From contig JAFLYY010000001.1 of assembly GCA_029785825.1 (NCBI GenBank), forward strand, positions 1,209,374-1,273,373: a stretch of DNA of 64,000 bases, in the 5' to 3' direction. The stretch comes from Nitrososphaerota archaeon (lineage in GTDB: Archaea; Thermoproteota; Nitrososphaeria; Nitrososphaerales; Gagatemarchaeaceae). The notes below the pieces were generated by a model. The model did not search any database, had not been told where the DNA came from, and was given only the letters and a program-made list of their open reading frames with translations. Positions 22,782 through 29,515 of this stretch are shown here, one piece after another (position 1 is the first letter of the stretch; the number at the start of each line of letters is the position of its first letter). Both the position numbers and the translations under genes were made by a program.

Positions 22782-24089
22782 TTGCCGAGAGACTACGAAT
22801 CGAGGACGCGTGGGTCGAAGCGGCTCTTCGAGCGGGGATCGAAGGTCTTCGCTGGAGGAATCAACCACAACGCGAGGTACTACGAACCGTACCCCATAGC
22901 CGTATCCAGGGCCAGGGGGAAACACATCTGGGACGAGGACGGGAACAGGTACACCGACTACTGGATGGGGCACATGGCCCTGATACTGGGGCATTCGCCT
23001 CCGGCCGTAGTAGATGCTCTCCGGAGGCAGATCGCCAACGGCACCCACTATGGGATGGGGAGCAAGACATCCGTGGAGCTCGCCGAGGAGGTGCACAAGG
23101 CCGTTCCCTGCGCCGAGATGATGCGGTTCTGCAACACCGGCGCGGAGGCGACGATGTACCTTGTGAGGCTCGCCAGGGGGTACACAGGTAAGAGGGTGGT
23201 CATCAAGATGGCCGGGGGATGGCACGGATACAACACCGAGCTGAACAAGGGGGTCCACCGGCCGTTCGACAGGAGCGAAAGCGCCGGGATACTAGAGGAA
23301 GAGCAGGCGTATGTGAAGAGCGTCGCGTTCAACGACCTCCCCGCCGCCGAGGAGGCGGTCAAGAAAGCAGAGGAGGACGTGGCGGTGATCTTCCTTGAGC
23401 CCGTCCTCGGCGCTGGCGGCTGCATCCCGGCCGACAGGGAATACCTGAAGGGGCTGAGGGAGCTGGCGGACAGGACAGGGGCGCTCCTGGCCTTCGACGA
23501 GATAATCACCGGGTTCAGGGTCTCCCTCGGAGGGGCACAGGAGTACTACGGGGTCACCCCGGACCTGGCTTCCTTCGGGAAAATCGCTGGGGGAGGGCTC
23601 CCCCTGGGCTTCGTCGCCGGACGGAAGGAGGTGGTGTCCCTGGCGGACCCTACCCGGAAGGAGAAGTTCGTTTCAATAGGAGGCGGGACGTTCTCGGAGA
23701 ACCCTCTCTCGATGGCCGCCGGACTGGCGACGTTGCGGTATCTCAGGAGTCATGAGAAGAGCGTCTATCCGGCCCTGGACAGGATAGGGAAGGAGGCGAG
23801 GACGAGCGTCGACAAGGAATTCGCCGACGCTGGGGTCGAGGCCCATACGACAGGGCTGGGCTCGCTCTTCCTCACCCACTTCGGCGGGGTGCCCAGAGAC
23901 GCAGAAGGGGCCGCCGGGAGGGAAAAGAAGACGAAACTGGGATACGCTCTGTATCTGATGTCCAAGGGGATCTTCATCCTCCCCGGTCATCCGGGCGGTA
24001 TCTCGACGGACCACACGCCGGAGGACATCAAGAGACTGGCCTCCTGCAGCGGGAAGTTCGCCGAAACGATGGCGAACCAACAGAGATAG
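22782..24089 (+). CDS. class III PLP aminotransferase, glutamate-1-semialdehyde aminomutase-like
   Basis: 435 residues from TTG 22782. It is a full class III fold: FCNTGAEATMYLVRLAR (cofactor phosphate loop), KMAGGWHGY, EPVLGAGGCIPADREYL, LLAFDEIITGFRVSLGGAQEYYGVTPDLASFGK with the Schiff-base Lys at the end, and GGTFSENPLSMAAGLATL. The pattern is closest to glutamate-1-semialdehyde 2,1-aminomutase, which makes 5-aminolevulinate for heme. However, the usual YHGHxD loop reads WHGYNT, so a related aminotransferase is possible and I leave the symbol empty. It stands alone between ogg and sod. Confidence 0.75.
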   Translation: MPRDYESRTRGSKRLFERGSKVFAGGINHNARYYEPYPIAVSRARGKHIWDEDGNRYTDYWMGHMALILGHSPPAVVDALRRQIANGTHYGMGSKTSVELAEEVHKAVPCAEMMRFCNTGAEATMYLVRLARGYTGKRVVIKMAGGWHGYNTELNKGVHRPFDRSESAGILEEEQAYVKSVAFNDLPAAEEAVKKAEEDVAVIFLEPVLGAGGCIPADREYLKGLRELADRTGALLAFDEIITGFRVSLGGAQEYYGVTPDLASFGKIAGGGLPLGFVAGRKEVVSLADPTRKEKFVSIGGGTFSENPLSMAAGLATLRYLRSHEKSVYPALDRIGKEARTSVDKEFADAGVEAHTTGLGSLFLTHFGGVPRDAEGAAGREKKTKLGYALYLMSKGIFILPGHPGGISTDHTPEDIKRLASCSGKFAETMANQQR

Positions 24090-24119
24090 TCACTGAAAAA
24101 ATCGGAGGCTTGAGGAAAG

Positions 24120-24725
24120 CTACCGGACTGCCTTCCCCAATCTCGCGTCGGCTTCTGACCAGTTTACCACGTTCCACCATGCGTCGACGTACTTCGCCTT
24201 GTCGTTGAGGTAGTCCAGGTACCAGGAGTGCTCCCAGAGATCGCTCGCTATGATGACGGCCGACTGCGCGATGTGGTTCAGGTTGTGCTTCTCCACCTGC
24301 GAGATGATCAGCTGCTCGCTGACTGGCTCGTAAATGAGCATCGCCCAGCCGCTTCCTTCCACGGTCTTCGATGCGTCCGAGAACTGCGCCTTGAACTTGT
24401 CGAACCCTCCGAAATCTTTGGTTATCTGGTCTGCAAGCTTTCCTCCGGGCGCGCCCCCTCCCTTGCCTGCGGGGGCCATGTTGAGCCAGAAGAGAGAGTG
24501 CAGGATGTGTCCGTCTGCGTTGAAGCCGTAGTCACGGAGGACCGCCTTGATGTCGATCTGGGCTTCACCCTTTCTGGCTTTGTCCAGCTTCTCCATGGCG
24601 GCGTTTGCCCCGTTGACGTATCCCTGGTGGTGCTTGTCGTGGTGCAGGGTCATGATCTGCTTCGAGATGTGCGGCTCGAGTGCCTCGTATGAATAGGGCA
24701 GTGGTGGCAGTGTGTAGGTCTTCAT
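24120..24725 (-). CDS. sod: superoxide dismutase, Fe/Mn type
   Basis: 201 residues. The metal ligands appear in the standard order: TLHHDKHHQGYVNG near residue 27, HILHSLFWLNM near 80, and DLWEHSWYLDYLNDKAKYVD near 165, which supplies the Asp and the last His. It detoxifies superoxide in the cytoplasm. The metal (Fe, Mn or either) cannot be chosen safely from sequence. ATG 24725 is followed by the typical KTYTLPPLPYSYEALEPHI. Upstream, TGTAAAAAC-type AT-rich sequence probably holds the promoter. Confidence 0.96.
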   Translation of the reverse strand: MKTYTLPPLPYSYEALEPHISKQIMTLHHDKHHQGYVNGANAAMEKLDKARKGEAQIDIKAVLRDYGFNADGHILHSLFWLNMAPAGKGGGAPGGKLADQITKDFGGFDKFKAQFSDASKTVEGSGWAMLIYEPVSEQLIISQVEKHNLNHIAQSAVIIASDLWEHSWYLDYLNDKAKYVDAWWNVVNWSEADARLGKAVR

Positions 24726-24765
24726 GGGTATCAGCGAATTCTCATCATGTAAAAACTTGTTGCTG

Positions 24766-25431
24766 CTAAACCGTGGCCGAGGCTCTCGTCTTCTTCGCCC
24801 TCTCCCAGTCGTCCAGGAACCTCTTGAGCCCCGCGTCAGTGAGAGGGTGGTGCATCATCTTCTCCATCACCTCTGGGGGCATGGTAGCGATATCGGCCCC
24901 CACTTTGGCCGCCTCAAGGACGTGCTGGGGATGCCTTATGCTCCCCACAAGGACCTCCGCCTTCAGCCGGTAGTTGCCCCGTATCTTCACGAGGTCTTCG
25001 ACCAGCTCCATCCCTCTCTGCCCTATGTCGTCCAGCCTCCCGATGAAGGGGCTGACGAATGAAGCCCCGGCTTTCGCAGCGAGGAGCCCCTGGTTCGCCG
25101 AGAAGACGAGCGTCACGTTGACCCTGGTCCCCATGGCGCTCAGCGACTTCGTCGCCCTGAGCCCCTCGGGGATCATCGGGACCTTCACCACAACGTTAGG
25201 AGCTATGGCCGAGAGTCGCTTCCCTTCGGCGACCATGCCGTCGGAGTCGGTGGCCACCACCTCCGCGCTCACGTCCCCTCTCACCTCCCTGCAGATGGCT
25301 CCGACGATCTCCTCGAACTCCCCGGGCTCCTTGGCGACCAGCGTCGGGTTCGTGGTGACGCCGTCGACCACCCCCATCTGGTTGAGCTTCTTAATCTCTG
25401 CAAGGTTCGCTGTGTCGAGGAAGAGCTTCAA
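24766..25431 (-). CDS. tal: transaldolase (TalC / fructose-6-phosphate aldolase subfamily)
   Basis: 221 residues, the short form of the family. Motifs are MKLFLDTANLAEI, GVVDGVTTNPTLVAK, VVVKVPM with Schiff-base Lys83, NVTLVFSANQGLLAAKAGASFVSPFIGR and ILVGSIRHPQH-like VLVGSIRHPQHV. It moves a dihydroxyacetone unit between sugar phosphates in the non-oxidative pentose phosphate pathway. The related fructose-6-phosphate aldolase activity cannot be ruled out. It is the last gene of a run with both transketolase halves, ribulose-phosphate epimerase and a sugar kinase. Confidence 0.92.
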   Translation of the reverse strand: MKLFLDTANLAEIKKLNQMGVVDGVTTNPTLVAKEPGEFEEIVGAICREVRGDVSAEVVATDSDGMVAEGKRLSAIAPNVVVKVPMIPEGLRATKSLSAMGTRVNVTLVFSANQGLLAAKAGASFVSPFIGRLDDIGQRGMELVEDLVKIRGNYRLKAEVLVGSIRHPQHVLEAAKVGADIATMPPEVMEKMMHHPLTDAGLKRFLDDWERAKKTRASATV

Positions 25432-25464
25432 TGTGGGTCCGAGCCTCCTTTTGATAGATAAAGC

Positions 25465-26403
25465 CTACTCCGGCCTGAGGCCCAGTGCCGCCTGCTCTAT
25501 GTTCGCGGCCGTGAGCCCGTACTTCTTCAGCAGCTCCCCGGCCTCGCCGCTCTCTCCGAACGTATCCATGACGCCTACGCGCTTCATGGGGGTAGGATGT
25601 TGCTCTCCTAGGACCTCTGCTACCGCCGAGCCCATCCCGCCCATTATGTTGTGCTCTTCGGCCGTCACAACCCTGCCGCAGCTCCGGGCGACCTTCGTAA
25701 GCGCCTCGGAGTCGATGGGCTTCACAGTGTGGAGGTCGACCACCGCCGCGGACACCCCCTTGGCCTTCAGCGACTCCGCAGCTTTCAACGCCTCCGGGAC
25801 CATGATCCCGCAGGCCACGAGGGCGACGTCGCTCCCTTCCCTGATGACGTTCGCCTTGCCGAAGCTGTATTCGAAACCGGCCTCATAGACTATGGGGGTG
25901 GACGCCCTTGGCAGCCGGACGTAGAACGGGCCAGGGATGCTGGATATCGCCTTGACCATCACTTTGGTGGAGACGGCGTCGCCTGGGACGATCACCTTCA
26001 TCCTCGGTATCGCCCTCATTATCGCGATGTCTTCGACCTGTTGGTGCGATGCGCCGTCGGGGCCGACGGATATGCCTCCGTGCGAGCAGACCAGCTTGAC
26101 GTTCAGGTTCGGATAGGCGATGTTGTTCCTGATTTGGTCGACCGACTTGCCTGGGACGAAGATGGCGTAGGTCCCCGCGTAGGCGACCTTGCCGGCCAGC
26201 GCGAGCCCGGCTGCTATGGAGACAAGGTTCTGCTCGGCGATCCCCACGTTGAAGAAGCGTTGTGGGAACTTCGTGGCGAAGACCCCCGACTTCAGCGAAC
26301 CTGTTGTGTCCGCACCCACGACCACCACGTCTCTGTTTTCGGCGCCGAGCTCCAGAAGCGCGTCGCCGTAGGCGTCCCTCATGGCTGCGGCCTTGGACAG
26401 CAT
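25465..26403 (-). CDS. transketolase, C-terminal subunit
   Basis: 312 residues that make up the pyrimidine-binding and C-terminal domains of transketolase: MRDAYGDALLELGAENRDVVVVGADT, RFFNVGIAEQNLVSIAAGLA (with the Glu that activates thiamine diphosphate), HGGISVGPDGASHQQVEDIA, and TVKPIDSEAL near the end. Archaea usually encode transketolase as two chains; the N-terminal partner is at 27094-27912. The start codon shares one base with the stop of rpe, so the genes are translated together. Confidence 0.94.
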   Translation of the reverse strand: MLSKAAAMRDAYGDALLELGAENRDVVVVGADTTGSLKSGVFATKFPQRFFNVGIAEQNLVSIAAGLALAGKVAYAGTYAIFVPGKSVDQIRNNIAYPNLNVKLVCSHGGISVGPDGASHQQVEDIAIMRAIPRMKVIVPGDAVSTKVMVKAISSIPGPFYVRLPRASTPIVYEAGFEYSFGKANVIREGSDVALVACGIMVPEALKAAESLKAKGVSAAVVDLHTVKPIDSEALTKVARSCGRVVTAEEHNIMGGMGSAVAEVLGEQHPTPMKRVGVMDTFGESGEAGELLKKYGLTAANIEQAALGLRPE

Positions 26404-27089
26404 CAGCGGCCCCTCCTCGCTTCCTCGGCCTTGCTCCTCAGGACCGATATCGCACTTATTGGATCGTCCTTACCATATACCCCGGCCCCCGCGACGAGGA
26501 CGTTCCCGCCCCTCCTGACGACCTCCCGGACGTTCTCGGGCTCCACCCCTCCGTCTATCTCGATGTCAGTACCGAACCCGCCGTCGCTTATCATCTCCCT
26601 CGCTCTCTGGATCTTTGGCATCACCGACATGTCCATGGTCTGACCGCTGAACCCGGGGGTGACTGTCATCACGACCAGGGCGGAGATCTTGTCGAGCCGG
26701 TCCAGGGCCCACCCTGGGACCTCGGTCTTCGGCTTCACTGCGAGCCCCACCTCCTTCCCCTTCGCCTTCACGGTGCGGTAGAGCTCGTCAAAACCGGGAC
26801 CGTCCAAAACCTCGGCATGGAATGTAAGGAGGTCGGACCCGGCGTCGAGGAACTTGCCCACGTACGCTGCAGGGTTGTCGACCATCAGGTGCGTGTCGAA
26901 CTTCAGGTCTGTGCGCCCGCGGAGCGCCTTCACGGTCCCGGGACCGAAGGTGATGTTGGGAGCGAAGTGGCCGTCTATGACGTCCAGGTGAATCTGGTCG
27001 GCCCCACCCTTCACAGATATCTCCACCGCCCTCTCGAGGTCGCCCAGGTCCCAGGCGAGAATCGACGGTGCGATCTTGATGCCGTCCAA
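26403..27089 (-). CDS. rpe: ribulose-phosphate 3-epimerase
   Basis: 228 residues forming a TIM barrel: IKIAPSILAWDLGDLERAV, GADQIHLDVIDGHFAPNITFGP (metal-binding His and Asp), FDTHLMVDNPAAYV, VVMTVTPGFSGQ (second Asp/Gly loop) and DIEIDGGVEPENV. It interconverts ribulose 5-phosphate and xylulose 5-phosphate. The gene sits precisely between the two transketolase halves, which use its product. It starts five bases after the stop of the transketolase N-terminal gene. Confidence 0.95.
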   Translation of the reverse strand: MDGIKIAPSILAWDLGDLERAVEISVKGGADQIHLDVIDGHFAPNITFGPGTVKALRGRTDLKFDTHLMVDNPAAYVGKFLDAGSDLLTFHAEVLDGPGFDELYRTVKAKGKEVGLAVKPKTEVPGWALDRLDKISALVVMTVTPGFSGQTMDMSVMPKIQRAREMISDGGFGTDIEIDGGVEPENVREVVRRGGNVLVAGAGVYGKDDPISAISVLRSKAEEARRGR

Positions 27090-27093
27090 CCCA

Positions 27094-27912
27094 TCACCCT
27101 AGCTCGCTTAGCACGTCCCCGAGCGTGTCCTTGGTCGGGGGGGTCCCGTGGTACCGAGGAGACCACTCCATGAAGGAGATCCCCTTCCCCTTGACCGTGT
27201 GCGCGACTATGACCGTCGGCCTGTTCCTGGTGCTCATGGCCAGGTCGAAGCCGTCCATTATCTGAGGCAAATCGTAGCCGTCCACCTCTATGACGTTCCA
27301 GTTGAAGGCCCTCCACTTCGCGGCCAGGGGCTCGAGGGGCATGACCTGCTCTGTCAGCCCGTCCTGCTGGATGCCGTTCCTGTCGATGATCGCCGTCAGG
27401 TTGTCCAGCCGGAACTTCGAGGCAGACATTGCTGCCTCCCAGACCTGCCCCTCCTGTTGCTCGCCGTCCCCCATCAGCACGTAAGTGCGGAACGACTTGC
27501 CGTCCAGCTTGGCGGCGAGGGAAGTCCCGACGCCGAGAGAGAGTCCGATTCCCTCCGACCCCGCGGGCGCCTCGATCCCGGGGATCCCCATCGAGGGGTG
27601 TCCCTGAAGGCGAGACCCCAACTTCCTGAGCGTCATGAGCTCCTCGACCGGGAAGTACCCTGCCTGGGCGAGAATCGAATAGAGGAGAGGCGCCGCATGG
27701 CCCTTGCTCAGGAAGAACCTGTCCCTGTCCGGCCACTTCGGGTTCTTGGGATCGAAGCGCATGACCCTGAAGTACAGGGTGACAAGGAGCTCCACCGCCG
27801 ACAAGGACCCCCCGGGGTGCCCGGAGCCCGCCTCTGCGAGCGCCTCCAGGATGAGCTTCCTGGTGTTCTTCGCGATCTCCTTCAACCGGGCTACCTCCTG
27901 GGCAGTCTCCAC
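27094..27912 (-). CDS. transketolase, N-terminal (thiamine diphosphate) subunit
   Basis: 272 residues. Key motifs are ALAEAGSGHPGGSLSAVELLV, RDRFFLSKGHAAPLLYSIL, GHPSMGIPGIEAPAGSEGIGLSLGVG split over a loop, and the thiamine diphosphate/Mg motif GDGEQQEGQVWEAAMSAS with a downstream Asn (DRNG). It pairs with the chain at 25465-26403 to move two-carbon units between sugar phosphates. Its ATG overlaps the stop of the upstream kinase gene by a single base. Confidence 0.95.
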   Translation of the reverse strand: METAQEVARLKEIAKNTRKLILEALAEAGSGHPGGSLSAVELLVTLYFRVMRFDPKNPKWPDRDRFFLSKGHAAPLLYSILAQAGYFPVEELMTLRKLGSRLQGHPSMGIPGIEAPAGSEGIGLSLGVGTSLAAKLDGKSFRTYVLMGDGEQQEGQVWEAAMSASKFRLDNLTAIIDRNGIQQDGLTEQVMPLEPLAAKWRAFNWNVIEVDGYDLPQIMDGFDLAMSTRNRPTVIVAHTVKGKGISFMEWSPRYHGTPPTKDTLGDVLSELG

Positions 27913-28952
27913 TATCTTCTCACCGGCGCCTGGATTATGTGCCTGACGAAGTCCTCCGCCCCCCGGGCCTTCGACTCCAAGTCATGGAGAGAGAGCGAAG
28001 CGATCCTGGGGAGCTCGCTCCTGGCCTGCCCTGCTACGTTGCTGAGGACGGCCGCCTGGTATGGGTTCCCTCCCGACGCCACCGCCAGGCCGAAGACTCC
28101 GGTCATGGCGTCCCTCACCCCCACCTTGCTGAAGAGGTTCTTCTTTCCTTCTACCGGAGGGAAGAAGGTGACGTTGTCCTTGTCGAAAAGCGCCACCCCC
28201 TGCTCGCCGCGGGTGATGAGTATGGCCCTCGACTCAAGCCTGCTGAGCAGGTTCACCCCCATGTTCCTGAGGCTGGTCTCGTTCACCATCGCCATCCCGG
28301 TGGCGTGCTCCGCCTCTTCGAGGTTGGACTTCACGTAGGTGACGCCAGAGAAGTCCAAGTAGTGCCGCATCTTGGGCTGGCCTACCACTATCTTCCCAAG
28401 GCCTTGGGCCACGGAGACGATCCCTCCGATCAGGTGGCTGGTGATGGCCCCTCTGTCGTAGTCAGAGAAGATCACACAGTCGGCGTCTTTGACCTGGGGC
28501 TCTGCCTTGGCGAGAAGCTCCTTCGAAGTGGCCAGTGGGGCGTCGCGCCTGTCCTCCTTGTCCACTCTGAGCGCATGGAAGTTGTTGACCAGATACCACG
28601 TCCTGAGAGAAGTGGGGCGGCTCGCCTCGGTCACAACGCCGTCGAAAGAGAGGCCGTATTTTGTGAACTCCGACTTCAGCCAGGTCCCATACTCGTCCGG
28701 CCCTATGAGGCCGACCAAACTCACGGACGCCCCAAGGGAAGCGAGCTCCCTCGCCAGGTTCGCAGCCCCTCCCGGCAGGAGAGTCTGGCCGACGAAGTCC
28801 CCCGCCGGGACCGGAGCCTCTCGGGCGAGCTTCCTAGCTGCTATCTCCACGAACCGGCTCACAAGCAGGTCGCCCACCACCAGCACCTTGCGCCCCTGGA
28901 ACTGGCGAAGGACCGCGGTCAGCTTCTCCCCGTCGACCGAGTCCAACGGCAA
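27912..28952 (-). CDS. PfkB/RfaE-like sugar kinase with altered catalytic motif
   Basis: 346 residues of the ribokinase (PfkB) fold, closest in wording to heptose-phosphate kinases (HldE/RfaE N-terminal domain): VLVVGDLLVSRFVEI, LPGGAANLARELASLGASVSLVGLIGPDEYG, RVDKEDRR, CVIFSDYDRGAIT and AILITRGEQGVALFD. The usual anion-hole and base motif GAGD is replaced by GVRDAM near residue 280. The catalytic Asp is kept. It probably phosphorylates a sugar phosphate, perhaps a heptose made from sedoheptulose 7-phosphate of the downstream pathway, but activity may be weakened. It is the first gene of the transketolase-transaldolase operon. Confidence 0.78.
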   Translation of the reverse strand: MPLDSVDGEKLTAVLRQFQGRKVLVVGDLLVSRFVEIAARKLAREAPVPAGDFVGQTLLPGGAANLARELASLGASVSLVGLIGPDEYGTWLKSEFTKYGLSFDGVVTEASRPTSLRTWYLVNNFHALRVDKEDRRDAPLATSKELLAKAEPQVKDADCVIFSDYDRGAITSHLIGGIVSVAQGLGKIVVGQPKMRHYLDFSGVTYVKSNLEEAEHATGMAMVNETSLRNMGVNLLSRLESRAILITRGEQGVALFDKDNVTFFPPVEGKKNLFSKVGVRDAMTGVFGLAVASGGNPYQAAVLSNVAGQARSELPRIASLSLHDLESKARGAEDFVRHIIQAPVRR

Positions 28953-28983
28953 CCTTTTCGTGCTCGCTGAGCGCGCCGCCTAG

Positions 28984-29490
28984 TTAAGGTTTGACGGTTT
29001 TTTTCATGGCCCGGCCCTTCTGCTCCTCCCACTTCTCGGAGAGCAGATCCTCGATGACCTCCACCGCCTTCCTCACCTCCCTGTCCATAGCGAGAGGGTC
29101 GTATCCCTTTGGGGGGGCGTAGTCGAGGAACTTCTGGTTTGGGTCAGCTCCCAGGAAATCTCTGCTCGACTCGTAGATGGACATGAGCGCGGGACCGTCG
29201 AGCTTCCTCAGCTCAGATTTCCAAGCGTGGTGGAACCCCTTGTCGGAGAGGAAGGTGACTTTCACGTCCCCTTCGGCTTCCTTTTTCACGTCCTCCCAGA
29301 AGACCCTGTCGAACTCGCTGGCGTGCACCTCGCCTGTTTCTAGCTTGGTTCTGTAAGACTCCACCAGAACGCGGACCCTCTCCGGCTGGATCTCGAAGCG
29401 GGAAGCGACTTCCTCCTTCGTGAGACCGATCTGCGTGAGATGATAGGCGCCCTCCTCCATCACTTCCTCGCTTATCTCGTCAGAGGACAA
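28984..29490 (-). CDS. hypothetical protein with possible helix-turn-helix
   Basis: 168 residues, soluble and strongly charged. Residues about 15-50 (YHLTQIGLTKEEVASRFEIQ, then PERVRVLVESYRTK) read like a helix-turn-helix of the sigma/Trp-repressor kind. The rest is helical, ending in a Lys-rich tail (KGRAMKKTVKP). No family is recognised. It lies 31 bases upstream of the sugar kinase on the same strand, so it may be the first gene of that operon or its regulator. Confidence 0.6.
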   Translation of the reverse strand: MSSDEISEEVMEEGAYHLTQIGLTKEEVASRFEIQPERVRVLVESYRTKLETGEVHASEFDRVFWEDVKKEAEGDVKVTFLSDKGFHHAWKSELRKLDGPALMSIYESSRDFLGADPNQKFLDYAPPKGYDPLAMDREVRKAVEVIEDLLSEKWEEQKGRAMKKTVKP

Positions 29491-29515
29491 CAGCCCTCTG
29501 AGGCCGCCCCCCTCT

